64,000 nt of DNA from Mesorhizobium ciceri biovar biserrulae WSM1271 (GCF_000185905.1 NC_014923.1:1364001-1428000); one strand, 5' to 3'; counted from the stretch's first letter, positions 8,898-18,179 are shown. Numbers and translations: made by a program. Notes: generated by a model from the sequence alone, not told the origin.

Positions 8898-10367
8898 ATG
8901 AAACCGCTGGCGCGCTTCCTCGCGCTGGCCGGCTTTGCCGTGGCGTTGGCAAGCTGCCAGATGTTCACGCCGCCGGAGGTTCAGGAATCCGGCTTCCAGC
9001 CTTCCGACAAGCCGATCACGGTGGACAATGTCGGCGCCAACAACAAGCTCGCCGAATTGGCCAGGGCGCAGCATCCGCGCATCCTGGCGACCTATGGCGG
9101 CGAATATTCCGATCCCAAGCTCGAGCGCATGGTCGCCAAGGTGGTCGGTAGTTTGACGGTGGTGTCCGCCAACCCGACACAGACCTATCGCATCACCATT
9201 TTGAATTCGCCCAATGTCAATGCCTTCGCGCTGCCGGGCGGCTATCTCTACATCACGCGCGGCCTCCTGGCGCTGGCCAATGATTCGGCCGAGCTTGCAG
9301 CTGTCATCGCGCATGAGATGGGCCACGTCACCGCCAATCACGGCTTGCAGCGCCAGCAACTCGAGGCAGAGGAAGGCCTGGCGACCAAGGTGGTTTCCGA
9401 TGTGCTCGGCGACAGCCCGACCGCCAAGGCGGCGTTGATCCGCGGCAAGCTGAGGCTCGCGCAATTCTCGCGCAACCAGGAGCTGGAAGCCGACGCCATC
9501 GGCATCAAGTCGATCGGCGAGGCCGGCTACGATCCTTTCGCCGCCGGCCGCTTCCTGCAATCAATGTCGGCCTACACGGATTTCCGCTCGATCAGCGGCG
9601 CCACCGACGCCAGCCTCGACTTCCTGGCCACGCACCCCAATACGCCGCAGCGCATCGATCTGGCGCAGCGCCATGCCCGCCAGTTCGGCGCGCCGGGCGT
9701 CGGCACGCGCGACCGCGATTCCTTCCTCGCCGGCATAGACGGCCTGCTCTATGGCGACACGCCGGAAGAAGGCTATGTGCGCGGCGAAACCTTCCTGCAT
9801 CCGGGCCTTGGCGTTTCGTTCACGGTACCGGACGGCTTCATCATCGACAATTCGGCGGCAGCGGTGACGGCCACCGGCCCCGGCGACATAGCGATCCGTT
9901 TCGATGGCGTGTCGATCGACAAGAACCGGGCGCTGACGGACTATATCCGCAGCGGCTGGGTGGCTGGTCTCGTCGACAGCAGCGTCAGGCAGGAAACCAT
10001 CAACGGCAACGAGGCAGCGACCGCGCATGCCGGCGCCGAAGGCTGGCAGTTCGACATTGCGGTGATCCGCGCCGGCGGCCAGGTCTATCGGCTGCTGACC
10101 GCGGCCCCTTCGGCCAGCACGTCGCTGGACACAATCGCCCGCTCGGTCAGCGGCTCGTTCCGGATCTTGAGTGCCGCCGAAAAGGCGGCGCTGAAGCCGC
10201 TGCGCATCCGCGTCGTCACTGTCCAGCCTGGGCAGACGATGGGTTCGCTTTCGGCGCAGATGGTCGGCGTCGACCGTAAGCTCGACCTGTTCCGCGTCCT
10301 CAACGCGCTGTCGCCTGGTGCCGCGGTTTCGGCCGGCGACAAGGTCAAGATCGTCACGGACAAGTAA
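8898..10367 (+). CDS. M48 family metalloprotease, lipoprotein (LoiP/BepA-like)
   Basis: Zinc protease expected to work on the periplasmic side, probably in envelope protein quality control. The 489-residue product starts with a lipoprotein signal ending LASC (Cys20 lipidated). The zinc motif HEMGH is at about 139-143, with the downstream ELEAD giving the third ligand. After the protease domain there is a beta-rich region and a C-terminal part (VQPGQTMGSLSAQM) resembling a LysM or Yfgc-type module. The start at 8898 was chosen because it gives the lipoprotein signal; a longer frame from 8799 would bury it. It converges with rpoH2, a reasonable neighbour for a stress protease, though no direct link is visible. 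Confidence 0.9.
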   Translation: MKPLARFLALAGFAVALASCQMFTPPEVQESGFQPSDKPITVDNVGANNKLAELARAQHPRILATYGGEYSDPKLERMVAKVVGSLTVVSANPTQTYRITILNSPNVNAFALPGGYLYITRGLLALANDSAELAAVIAHEMGHVTANHGLQRQQLEAEEGLATKVVSDVLGDSPTAKAALIRGKLRLAQFSRNQELEADAIGIKSIGEAGYDPFAAGRFLQSMSAYTDFRSISGATDASLDFLATHPNTPQRIDLAQRHARQFGAPGVGTRDRDSFLAGIDGLLYGDTPEEGYVRGETFLHPGLGVSFTVPDGFIIDNSAAAVTATGPGDIAIRFDGVSIDKNRALTDYIRSGWVAGLVDSSVRQETINGNEAATAHAGAEGWQFDIAVIRAGGQVYRLLTAAPSASTSLDTIARSVSGSFRILSAAEKAALKPLRIRVVTVQPGQTMGSLSAQMVGVDRKLDLFRVLNALSPGAAVSAGDKVKIVTDK

Positions 10368-10381
10368 GAGCCCCTGGACGC

Positions 10382-10402
10382 CTGCCGCCGTTCAGGCGGC
10401 AG
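10382..10402. terminator. Stem-loop between convergent M48 protease and rpoH2 genes
   Basis: CTGCCGCC (10382-10389) pairs with GGCGGCAG (10395-10402) across a 5-base loop, overlapping the rpoH2 stop. It could terminate from either side, but lacks a long T-run. Confidence 0.4.
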
Positions 10403-11255
10403 TCGCCATGAACTCCGGATTCTGCTTCACCAACGCGACCTTCAGCTTTTCCATGGCGCGGGCCTCGATCTGGCGGACGCGTTCCTTGGAGATGCCGAGG
10501 GTTTCGCCGAGCGCTTCCAGCGTCGCGCCCTCGTCGTTAAGCCGGCGTTCCTCGATGATCCTCAACTCCCGTGCGTTGAGCGCGCGAAGCGCCTCCCTCA
10601 GCCAGAGCGAGCGGCGCGCGACATCGATCTTGTCGCCGACGATCTCGTCGGGCAGCGGATCGTCCGAGACCAGGAATTCCATGCGCTCGGTCGAACCCGC
10701 ATCGTCGGCAACCGGCATGTTGAGTGAGGAGTCGGGAGCCGACAGCCGCGAATCCATCATCGCCACGTCGGCTTCGGAGACGCCGAGTGCTTCCGATACT
10801 TCGCGATAGAGCGTTGCGTTTGACAGTGGCTCGGCGCCATTCGCCAGCCGCGCGCGCAGGCGTCGCAGGTTGAAGAACAGCGCCTTCTGCGCCGAGCTGG
10901 TGCCGCCACGCACGATCGACCAGTTGCGCAGGATGTAGTCCTGCATCGAGGCCCGGATCCACCATGTCGCATAGGTCGAGAACCGCACCTCGCGCTCCGG
11001 CTCGAAGCGGGCGGCGGCCTCGAGCAGCCCGACATGACCCTCCTGGACCAGGTCGCCGAGCGGCAGGCCGTAATGGCGGAATTTGGAGGCCATGGAAATG
11101 ACCAGCCGCATATGCGCGACGGTGATGCTGTGCAGCGCGTTCTGGTCGTTGTCCTCTTTCCAGAGCAATGCAAGCCGATGCTCTTCGTCACGTTCGAGGT
11201 AGGGAGCCTTCATTGCCGCGCGGACCATGATCCGTCCTGCCGTGTCTTCCATCAT
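10392..11255 (-). CDS. rpoH2: RNA polymerase sigma-32 factor, RpoH2 type
   Basis: Alternative sigma factor for heat or oxidative-stress genes. The product is about 288 residues. It has region 2 (HMRLVISMASKFRHYGLPLG, DLVQEGHVGLLEA, FSTYATWWIRASMQDYILRN), the RpoH box QKALFFNLRR, and a region 4 helix-turn-helix (TLEALGETLGISKERVRQIE). Tandem ATGs at 11255 and 11252 follow a GGGAG ribosome site; a longer in-frame extension to 11351 has no family support. The RpoH2 assignment rather than RpoH1 rests on the divergent N-terminus and on an EcfG-like promoter upstream, as rhizobial rpoH2 is a known general-stress target. Confidence 0.9.
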   Translation of the reverse strand: MMEDTAGRIMVRAAMKAPYLERDEEHRLALLWKEDNDQNALHSITVAHMRLVISMASKFRHYGLPLGDLVQEGHVGLLEAAARFEPEREVRFSTYATWWIRASMQDYILRNWSIVRGGTSSAQKALFFNLRRLRARLANGAEPLSNATLYREVSEALGVSEADVAMMDSRLSAPDSSLNMPVADDAGSTERMEFLVSDDPLPDEIVGDKIDVARRSLWLREALRALNARELRIIEERRLNDEGATLEALGETLGISKERVRQIEARAMEKLKVALVKQNPEFMATAA

Positions 11256-11342
11256 GAGGCGCTCCCTGGGTGGTGCGGATGACTTTGCAAACTTGGCTGG
11301 CGCCCGGGTTGAAATGGCGGCGCCGTGCCCTAGAACAGCCAG

Positions 11343-11367
11343 AACTGCCATGCGCGGGAAAGGTTCC
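11343..11367 (-). promoter_or_regulatory. Candidate EcfG (RpoE2-type) promoter of rpoH2
   Basis: On the minus strand, GGAAC (11363-11367) is followed after 16 bp by AGTT (11343-11346), close to the EcfG consensus GGAAC-N16/17-CGTT. It lies about 90 bp upstream of the rpoH2 start in the right direction. In Sinorhizobium, RpoE2 is known to drive rpoH2. The rest of the 322-bp gap (11256-11577) shows no gene; its right part is AT-richer and probably holds the promoter of the amino-acid importer. Confidence 0.55.
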
Positions 11368-11577
11368 GCGACCGTGGCTGCGGGATTGTGTTGCCCGACG
11401 GGCTCCGGGGATGATCCGCGACAGTTCTGGTGTCGGCTGGAAAGCGCCAGTTTGAGTATACGATTTCAGAAACTGGTTGTTTTTGGAATTCTGTTCCTTA
11501 TTTTTTCGGCTTGCATCTGTCAGTTTCCAGCGCTCACAATATGCCGGTCGGCCGGCCAAGGACGGGATCACAGAAAA

Positions 11578-12351
11578 ATGAAATGGCTCAAGTCGCTCAT
11601 CATCGCCGGAACGCTGCAGGCCTTGGCTGTCACCGCAGGCCATGCCGGCGCCAATCTCGACCAGATCAAGCAGGCCGGGGTCATCAAGGTCGGCACGGAA
11701 GGCACTTATGCGCCATTCACCTATCATGACACTTCGGGCGCACTGGTCGGCTTCGACGTCGAAATCGCCAAGGCGATCGCCGACAAGCTCGGCGTCAAGG
11801 TCGAATTCCTCGAAGGCAAGTGGGACGGGCTGATCGCCGGCCTCGACGCCAATCGCTATGACGCCGTCATCAACGAGGTCGGCATCACCGATGCCCGCAA
11901 GGCCAAGTACGACTTCTCCGATCCTTACATCGCCTCCAAGGCGGTGCTGATCGTGCGCGGCGACAACACAGACATCAAGACCTTTGCCGATCTCAAGGGC
12001 AAGAAGTCGGCGCAGTCGCTGACCTCGAATTTCGGCAAGCTGGCCGAAACGAACGGCGCCGAGCTGGTCGGCACCGATGGCTTCGACCAATCGATCCAGC
12101 TGCTTCTGACAGGCCGTGCCGACGCCACGATCAATGACAGCCTGTCGTTCCTCGACTTCAAGAAGCACAAGCCCGACGCCAATGTGAAGATCGCCGCGCA
12201 AGAGGAAAACGCCGACTATTCCGGCGTCATCGTGCGCAAGGGCGATCCGGAGCTGGTCGCGGCGATCAACAAGGCGCTGGCCGACATCAAGGCCGACGGC
12301 ACCTATAAGAAAATCTCCGACACCTATTTCGGCCAGGACGTTTCGAAGTAA
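11578..12351 (+). CDS. Amino-acid (cystine-type) ABC transporter substrate-binding protein
   Basis: Periplasmic receptor of a polar amino-acid importer (SBP family 3). The 257-residue product has a signal peptide (MKWLKSLIIAGTLQ...HAGA) and the family core GVIKVGTEGTYAPFTYHD, GFDVEIAKAIA, GITDARKAKYDFSDPY and LKGKK. The VINEVGITDARKAKYDF segment resembles cystine receptors of the FliY/Tcy group more than glutamine receptors, so cystine is the best guess for ligand, not proven. The start at 11578 gives the signal peptide. The permease and ATPase genes follow. Confidence 0.9.
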   Translation: MKWLKSLIIAGTLQALAVTAGHAGANLDQIKQAGVIKVGTEGTYAPFTYHDTSGALVGFDVEIAKAIADKLGVKVEFLEGKWDGLIAGLDANRYDAVINEVGITDARKAKYDFSDPYIASKAVLIVRGDNTDIKTFADLKGKKSAQSLTSNFGKLAETNGAELVGTDGFDQSIQLLLTGRADATINDSLSFLDFKKHKPDANVKIAAQEENADYSGVIVRKGDPELVAAINKALADIKADGTYKKISDTYFGQDVSK

Positions 12352-12390
12352 TCTATAGGCGGGCCGCTCCGCGGCCCACAGGACATATCG

Positions 12391-12424
12391 AGCGGCGAGC
12401 CGTCTTTGACGGTCCGCCGCTTTT
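12391..12424 (+). terminator. Attenuator stem-loop between binding-protein and permease genes
   Basis: AGCGGCGAGCCGTC (12391-12404) pairs with GACGGTCCGCCGCT (12408-12421) with two central mismatches, then TTTT. Placed between the receptor gene and the membrane genes, it would let the receptor be made in excess, as is common in ABC importer operons. Confidence 0.6.
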
Positions 12425-12476
12425 GTCGTGATATGTCGCGCCTCGACGAAGCCTCGACTTATTTGGAGGATGTTAC

Positions 12477-13157
12477 GTGCCGCACTGGCTGCAACTGATG
12501 CTGGAGTCGCTGCCTTCGCTGTTGTGGGCGGCGCTGATCTTCACCGTGCCGCTGACGCTGTTGTCCTTCGTCCTTGGGCTGACCGTTGGGTTGGGTGCGG
12601 CGCTTGCCCGGCTGTTTGGTCCGAAACCGCTGGTCGCGCTGGTGCGCTTCTATGTCTGGATCTTCCGCGGCACGCCGCTGCTGGTGCAGCTGTTCCTTAT
12701 CTTCTACGGCCTGCCGTCGGTCGGTATCCTGCTCGACGCCTTCACGGCGGCGTTGATCGGCTTCACGCTCAACATCGGCGCCTACACGTCGGAAATCATC
12801 CGCGCGGCTATAGGGTCGGTGCCGAAGGGCCAGTGGGAAGCGGCCTATTCGATCGGCATGACCTGGAGCCAGGCGATGCGGCGCACCATCCTGCCGCAAG
12901 CCGGCCGGGTCGCGGTGCCGCCGCTTTCCAACACCTTCATCTCATTGGTCAAGGATACGTCGCTGGCCGCCGCCATCACCGTGCCGGAGATGTTCCAGGC
13001 GGCGCAGCGCATCGTCGCCACCACCTATGAGCCGCTGATCCTCTATGTCGAGGCGGCGATCCTCTATCTGGCGCTGAGTTCGGTGCTATCGGCCTTGCAG
13101 ACGCGGCTGGAGACCCGGCTCAACCGCTATGGCGGCTTCCTGGAGGCACGCTCATGA
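12477..13157 (+). CDS. Amino-acid ABC transporter permease
   Basis: Membrane subunit of the importer encoded with the receptor at 11578. The 226-residue product belongs to the HisM/GlnP family: about five membrane helices, the conserved FYVWIFRGTPLLVQLF segment, and the EAA loop EAAYSIGMTWSQAMRRTILP that contacts the ATPase. The start is GTG at 12477 behind TTGGAGGA. A single permease gene suggests a homodimeric channel. It overlaps the ATPase gene by 4 bp (ATGA). Confidence 0.93.
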   Translation: MPHWLQLMLESLPSLLWAALIFTVPLTLLSFVLGLTVGLGAALARLFGPKPLVALVRFYVWIFRGTPLLVQLFLIFYGLPSVGILLDAFTAALIGFTLNIGAYTSEIIRAAIGSVPKGQWEAAYSIGMTWSQAMRRTILPQAGRVAVPPLSNTFISLVKDTSLAAAITVPEMFQAAQRIVATTYEPLILYVEAAILYLALSSVLSALQTRLETRLNRYGGFLEARS

Positions 13158-13924
13158 TCGGCCTCAGCAACATCGAAAAGCGCTTTGGCGACAATCTCGT
13201 GTTGAAGGGCGTGACGGTCACCATTGCCGAAGGCAGCGTCACGGCGCTGGTCGGCCCGTCGGGCGGGGGAAAGAGCACCCTGCTGCGCTGCATCAACCTC
13301 CTGGAGATCCCGACCTCGGGCACGGTGCGCATCGGCGACGAGACGCTCGAATTCCATCCTGGTGGCAGGGTTCCGGCCAGGGATATCCAGCGCCTGCGGC
13401 TGCAGACCGGCATGGTGTTCCAGAACTTCCAGCTGTTTCCGCATCGCACCGCGATCGAGAACGTCATGGAAGGGCTGGTGACGGTGCTGAAATGGGCGCC
13501 TGAGAGGGCACGCGAGCGGGCGCTGGCTCTGCTGGAGAAGGTGGGGATGGCGCACAAGGCCGACGCCTGGCCGGCGACGCTGTCGGGCGGCCAGCAGCAG
13601 CGCGTGGCGATCGCCCGCGCCTTGGCGCCGTCGCCGAAAGTGCTGCTCTGCGACGAGCCGACCTCGGCACTCGACCCGGAACTGGCGCAAGAGGTGGTCG
13701 ACGTGCTTGGCAAGCTCGCCAGTGAAGGCACGACCATGGTGATGGCGACGCATGATCTGCGCCTCGCCTCCAAGATTGCCAAGGAAGTGGTGTTCCTCGA
13801 TGCCGGCGTCGTCGTCGAGAAGGGACCGGCCGCGGTGCTGTTCAACAATCCGGAGCAGCAACGGACGAAGCGGTTCATTGCGACGCTGAAGCAGGAGGCT
13901 GAGAAGGAAGGCGGCGGCGGGTAG
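13154..13924 (+). CDS. Amino-acid ABC transporter ATP-binding protein (GlnQ-like)
   Basis: ATPase of the polar amino-acid importer. The 256-residue product has Walker A GPSGGGKST, signature LSGGQQQRVAIARAL and Walker B VLLCDEPTSALDPE, with the switch histidine in ATHDLRLA. Its start overlaps the permease stop (ATGA), so the two are translationally coupled. Confidence 0.94.
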   Translation: MIGLSNIEKRFGDNLVLKGVTVTIAEGSVTALVGPSGGGKSTLLRCINLLEIPTSGTVRIGDETLEFHPGGRVPARDIQRLRLQTGMVFQNFQLFPHRTAIENVMEGLVTVLKWAPERARERALALLEKVGMAHKADAWPATLSGGQQQRVAIARALAPSPKVLLCDEPTSALDPELAQEVVDVLGKLASEGTTMVMATHDLRLASKIAKEVVFLDAGVVVEKGPAAVLFNNPEQQRTKRFIATLKQEAEKEGGGG

Positions 13925-14105
13925 GCGCGGCCTAGGGTCTGTAGAATTCGGGCGATGGCCCCGAAGGCGCGCCGGTTCCGGTATATCTTGCCGGATGCGC
14001 GAGCAGGCCGTCAGCCATCCTTCGGCATATCGGGCCTTGCCGCCAGCAGCCGCTGAAATTTCACCGTCAGATCTCCCCCGAAATCGCGGCTCTTCATTTG
14101 CAGGT

Positions 14106-14717
14106 TCAGATATGATGGCTGACGAGCGCCACGCCAAGTCCGATGAGGATCGAACCGCATGTCTTGGGAATCACCCATCCGGCGCCAGTGAACCGGCCAA
14201 CGGCGAGCGAGGCGATGCCGACCGCCGCAAGGTCGGCCATCGAGAAGACGAGATTGACGATGATGCCGAGGATGAGGAACTGCAACCCGACGGCCATGCC
14301 GGCTGACGGATCCACGAACTGCGGCAGGAAGGTCAGGAAGAACAGTGCCGTCTTGGGATTGAGGATCTCGACGACCATGCTGTCGCGAAATGTATTCGGG
14401 GCCGGCCTGGCACCATCCTCACCCATCCGGTTCCAGCCCAGGAACATGGCAAGGCCCAGCGAAATGAGATATGCGGCGCCCGCCCATCGGATCACCAAGA
14501 AAGCGACCGGCGCGTGTTCCATCAGTGCGGCGAGCCCGACCGCCGCGGCCAGGATGTGCACGTAACAACCAAGATGGACACCCAGTGCCGCCATCAATCC
14601 GGCCTGACGGCCATGGGCCAGCGTCTGCGCTGTCATGTAGAGAATCGCCGGTCCTGGCATGCAGGCGAAGGCGAGCGTTGCGAGGGCGAACGGAATCCAG
14701 AGATCCAGCGATGGCAT
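14106..14717 (-). CDS. LysE family translocator (amino-acid or metabolite exporter)
   Basis: Inner-membrane exporter; the family includes LysE and RhtB exporters of amino acids and homoserine lactones. The 203-residue product has six predicted membrane helices and the family signature FACMPGPAILYMTAQTLAHG near the N-terminus, plus NPKTALFFLTFLPQF. The start at 14717 was chosen over 14777 because of the GGGAGGAG ribosome site and the normal N-terminus. Substrate unknown; it is a separate unit from the neighbouring importer. Confidence 0.88.
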   Translation of the reverse strand: MPSLDLWIPFALATLAFACMPGPAILYMTAQTLAHGRQAGLMAALGVHLGCYVHILAAAVGLAALMEHAPVAFLVIRWAGAAYLISLGLAMFLGWNRMGEDGARPAPNTFRDSMVVEILNPKTALFFLTFLPQFVDPSAGMAVGLQFLILGIIVNLVFSMADLAAVGIASLAVGRFTGAGWVIPKTCGSILIGLGVALVSHHI

Positions 14718-14872
14718 GACAGCTCCTCCCATGATCAAGCCGTGGGAGGAGTAGGCCGGGGGGCAGGCCGAAAACATACGGCGGATGCCGTATTTGGATG
14801 ATGATCGGGTTTGGCTAATCTGCCGATGGTTAAGGGGACGTTGCCGGGTTGCCCATTGTCGCGGCTGCGATA

Positions 14873-15532
14873 TCAGCCGGTGGGCAATCCCAGACGAACC
14901 GCGTAGGCGGTCAGTTCGGCGGTGTTGTGGAGACTGAGCTTGCCCATCAGATTTTCGCGATGTTTGCGAGCGGTCGGCAGGCTGATGCCCAGTCGTTCGG
15001 CGATGTCGCGCGTGATCATGCCTTGCGCCACCAGTTGAAGGATCTGCCGTTCGCGCCGCGTCAGCGGTACCGGGGACAGGATTTCCTGCGCGGCTATCGG
15101 CTCGCTTTCCCTGCCTATATCGCTGACCGCGAAGCGAACGGTTTTCGCCAGATAGGTGCCTCCGTTCTTGACCGCTTCGATGGCAGCGCCGAGTTCCTCT
15201 GGATCGCCATCCTTGGTCAGGTAGGCGTTGGCGCCGGCGCTGAGCGCGGCGCGTACTGTCCTCGGCTCGACATTGGCCGTCAGCACCACGATCCGCAGGC
15301 GTGGCGCCAAGGTCCTGATGGTGGCGATAAACTGCATCCCGGTCACACCTGGCATGCCGAGGTCGAGGATCAAAAGGTCGGCGCGCGTGCTTCGCAGCTG
15401 GCCAAGCAGCGCCTCGCCATCCGCAGCCTCGGCGACGACCGAGATATTGTCCATAGCCGAGATAAGCAGCTTCAGCCCCTCGCGCACGATGGCATGGTCG
15501 TCGGCGAGTATGGCGGTGAGCGAGCGGTTCAT
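14873..15532 (-). CDS. NarL/FixJ-family response regulator
   Basis: Two-component transcription factor. The 219-residue product has an N-terminal receiver with the acidic pair DDH (11-13), phosphoacceptor Asp57 in LILDLGMPG, and a conserved T and K (VVLTAN, YLTKDG). A C-terminal LuxR-type helix-turn-helix (LTRRERQILQLVAQGMITRD...) follows at about 153-215. It is divergent from the hybrid kinase at 15663 with 130 bp between, so the two probably form one pathway. Confidence 0.9.
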   Translation of the reverse strand: MNRSLTAILADDHAIVREGLKLLISAMDNISVVAEAADGEALLGQLRSTRADLLILDLGMPGVTGMQFIATIRTLAPRLRIVVLTANVEPRTVRAALSAGANAYLTKDGDPEELGAAIEAVKNGGTYLAKTVRFAVSDIGRESEPIAAQEILSPVPLTRRERQILQLVAQGMITRDIAERLGISLPTARKHRENLMGKLSLHNTAELTAYAVRLGLPTG

Positions 15533-15662
15533 CGGGGCACCATCCAGGGCTGCAGCGGCGTATATGGATCGATCGCCAACTTATGCGAAACAGGTTGCCG
15601 GTAGATCAACGGTACCGGGGAAGACCGGCCGGAGAATTACTTGGGACAATTGGAGGGATTCG

Positions 15663-17432
15663 ATGCAGGAAGACAAGATACGCCAGGCCCTGGTCGAACT
15701 CCTGTATCGCAATTCCTACGGCGTGGTCATCTCCAACATCGTGATCTCGATGGCGGCGGTCTATGTTCTGAGAACGGCCGTTTCCGCCAATTGGCTGACC
15801 GGCTGGCTGGCGGCGCTGTATCTGCTGACGGCTATCCGGGTGCTGGCGTCGCGCCGTTTTTTCAGCCGCTCAAGGGATCGCGGCTCGATCTTGCACTGGG
15901 CATGGCTGGCCACGGCGTTTTCCTGTATGTCGGGCCTTCTGTGGGGGGTGCTTGGCTGGGTCGGCTTTATGCCCGAGGCGCCGATCGTGCTGTCCTTCAC
16001 GGTCATCGTCCTGACTGGTCTCGTCTGCGGTACGGTGCCGTCGCTGTCGGCCTTTCCGCCGGCGCTGGTCGGTTCCATCCTGGCCACGGTGGTGCCGGTC
16101 GCCTTGCGCTGCTTGACCACCCAAAGCGATATTTCCGGCGCCTTCCTGTTCCTGCTCGCATCGCTGGTGGCGATCAATTTCTACTACTGCCGTATCACCT
16201 ACCGCATGCTGCGCGAAACCGTCAGCCTGCGACTGGAGAACGAAACGCTGGTCGAGCACCTGCAAGAGGAACGCGACAGGGCGCAGACCGCCGACCGTGC
16301 CAAGACGCGTTTTCTGGCGGCGGCGAGTCACGATCTGCGCCAACCGATCCATGCCCTGAGCCTGCTGGTCTCGACGCTTGCCATATTGGGGCAGCGCGGC
16401 GACGTAACCTCCGGCGAGGCGCGCGATCTGGCCAGCCGGGCGAAATCGGTTGTCAGCAACTTCAGTGGGCTGCTCAACGCTTTGCTCGATATCTCGCGGC
16501 TCGATGCGGGCATCGTCACGGTCACGAGCGAGGCGGTGCCGCTGCGCGACCTCTTTGGTGATCTTCGCAATGAATTCGCCGCCGAGGCAAAACAACGCGG
16601 ACTTACGTGGCGCGTGGTAGACAGCAGTCTCTACGTCGACAGCGACCCGATGATGTTGAAGCGCATCCTCAACAACCTGGTCTCGAATGCCCTTCGCTAC
16701 ACCAAGCAAGGTGGTGTCCTGCTGGGCTGTCGCCGGCGCGGCGCATGTGTGGAGATACAGGTCCTCGACAGCGGCCCCGGCATCCCCGCCGATCAGCAGG
16801 GGATGGTCTTCGAGGAGTTCGTGCAGTTGCAGAACCCGGCGCGGGACCGCACGCAAGGCTTGGGACTCGGGCTCGCCATCGTTCGCCGCACCGCCGAGCT
16901 GTTGGGGCACCCCCTGAAATTGGCTTCGACGTCCGGGCGCGGTTCCCTGTTTTCCATCACCGTCGCGAAGGCCGGCGCGGTGCAAGCTCGCTTGGAGGTC
17001 GACACGACATCGCCGGCCAGCAGTGCCGCCGGCATCATGGTGGTCGAGGACGAGGGCGACGTTCTCGATGCCATGGTGCGCTTGCTCAGCCTGGAGGGAC
17101 ATCGTGTCTATCCCGGCCGCTCCGCCGCAGAGGCGCAGGAGGCCCATACGGCGGCGCTGGCTGCCGGCGATGCGCCGGTCGACCTGATCATCGCAGACTA
17201 CCGTCTCGAGAATGACACCACCGGCACCGACGCGATCCGTGCGCTTCACGCCCATATCGGCCGGCTTGTCCCGACCATCATCATTACTGGCGATACGTCG
17301 CCGGCGCGCCTCAAGGAGATCAGCGCCAGCGGCAGCCGCATCCTGCACAAGCCGATCGCCGACGAGGAATTGCGCGAGACCATTGCCGCGGTCTGCTTTG
17401 GCGGCAAGGCGATAAGTGGCGACACACGTTAA
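15663..17432 (+). CDS. Membrane-bound hybrid histidine kinase
   Basis: Sensor kinase likely partnered with the divergent NarL-type regulator. The 589-residue product has about six N-terminal membrane helices (about 15-185) without a large periplasmic domain, a short coiled coil, a HisKA domain with phospho-His223 in SHDLRQPIHALSLL, and an HATPase domain (NNLVSNALRYTKQGG, DSGPGIP, GLGLGLAIVRR). A C-terminal receiver follows (about 455-580: VVEDEGDVLDAM, phospho-Asp in LIIADYRLEN). The HDLRQP form of the H-box marks the NahK/FirS-like group of hybrid kinases. The start at 15663 follows a GGAGGG ribosome site; the stimulus is unknown, the membrane bundle itself being the likely sensor. Confidence 0.9.
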   Translation: MQEDKIRQALVELLYRNSYGVVISNIVISMAAVYVLRTAVSANWLTGWLAALYLLTAIRVLASRRFFSRSRDRGSILHWAWLATAFSCMSGLLWGVLGWVGFMPEAPIVLSFTVIVLTGLVCGTVPSLSAFPPALVGSILATVVPVALRCLTTQSDISGAFLFLLASLVAINFYYCRITYRMLRETVSLRLENETLVEHLQEERDRAQTADRAKTRFLAAASHDLRQPIHALSLLVSTLAILGQRGDVTSGEARDLASRAKSVVSNFSGLLNALLDISRLDAGIVTVTSEAVPLRDLFGDLRNEFAAEAKQRGLTWRVVDSSLYVDSDPMMLKRILNNLVSNALRYTKQGGVLLGCRRRGACVEIQVLDSGPGIPADQQGMVFEEFVQLQNPARDRTQGLGLGLAIVRRTAELLGHPLKLASTSGRGSLFSITVAKAGAVQARLEVDTTSPASSAAGIMVVEDEGDVLDAMVRLLSLEGHRVYPGRSAAEAQEAHTAALAAGDAPVDLIIADYRLENDTTGTDAIRALHAHIGRLVPTIIITGDTSPARLKEISASGSRILHKPIADEELRETIAAVCFGGKAISGDTR

Positions 17433-17529
17433 AACGAAACGCGCGCTCGACGGCTCGGCGCGCCGGCAAGCCGCGATGCAGCACGCTGGTGCGCAGGGCC
17501 TACCAACATCGAAGCTGCCGCCCGAAAGC

Positions 17530-17558
17530 AAAAGAGGCCCCGGTCAAACCGGAGCCTC
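17530..17558 (-). terminator. Rho-independent terminator of carD
   Basis: On the minus strand GAGGCTCCGGT pairs with ACCGGGGCCTC (one G-U pair) around a 3-base loop and is followed by TTTT. It lies 40 bp after the carD stop. Confidence 0.75.
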
Positions 17559-17597
17559 CAATCGTTTCTGGCAGGATTTCTCGAAAGGTGAGAAAGA

Positions 17598-18179
17598 TCA
17601 GGCAGCTTCTTCCTGCTCGGCCTCTTCATTGTCGGCCTTGGCGCCACGCTTAGGGCCCTTGTTGAGGTTGACCTCGATCAGGCGCACGGCTTCGGTTTCC
17701 GACATGCGGTTGACGGCCGCGATCTCGCGGGCCATGCGGTCGAGCGCCGCCTCGTAGAGCTGACGCTCGGAATAGGACTGCTCCGGCTGGTTGTCGGCGC
17801 GGTAGAGGTCACGCACGACTTCCGAGATCGAGATCAGGTCGCCCGAATTGATCTTTGCATCATATTCCTGGGCGCGGCGCGACCACATGGTGCGCTTGAC
17901 GCGGGCGCGGCCCTGCACGACCTTCAGCGCGCGCTCGACATAATCCTCTTCCGACAGCTTGCGCATGCCGATGGAGGTCGCCTTGGCGACCGGCACCTTC
18001 AGGCGCATCTTGTCCTTCGAGAAGTCGATGACGAACAGTTCCAGCTTGTGTCCAGCAACTTCCTGCTCGTCGATCGAGACGATCTGGCCGACGCCATGCG
18101 CCGGGTAGACGATGTACTCGCCGGTCTTGAAACCGTGACGCGCAGCGGTGGACTTCTTCTGCGGGGTGATCGTTGCCAT
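17598..18179 (-). CDS. carD: CarD/CdnL-family transcription regulator
   Basis: RNA-polymerase-binding protein that stabilises open promoter complexes, affecting rRNA and housekeeping transcription in characterised homologues. The 193-residue product has the N-terminal CarD/TRCF polymerase-interaction domain (FKTGEYIVYPAHGVGQIVSI at about 17-36) and a helical DNA-binding C-terminal domain (KVVQGRARVKRTMWSRRAQE...). The tail is acidic (ADNEEAEQEEAA). It lies downstream of fdxA on the same strand, an arrangement common in alphaproteobacteria, but the 367-bp gap suggests its own promoter. Confidence 0.93.
   Translation of the reverse strand: MATITPQKKSTAARHGFKTGEYIVYPAHGVGQIVSIDEQEVAGHKLELFVIDFSKDKMRLKVPVAKATSIGMRKLSEEDYVERALKVVQGRARVKRTMWSRRAQEYDAKINSGDLISISEVVRDLYRADNQPEQSYSERQLYEAALDRMAREIAAVNRMSETEAVRLIEVNLNKGPKRGAKADNEEAEQEEAA

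Noticed and set aside
14010..14123. GTCAGCCATC and GATGGCTGAC as ends of a small mobile element
   Set aside because: The right arm lies inside the LysE coding sequence, there is no target duplication, and 10 bp can match by chance.
15870..17531. 553-codon frame opposite the hybrid kinase
   Set aside because: Composition and lack of motifs mark it as antisense of a real kinase gene.
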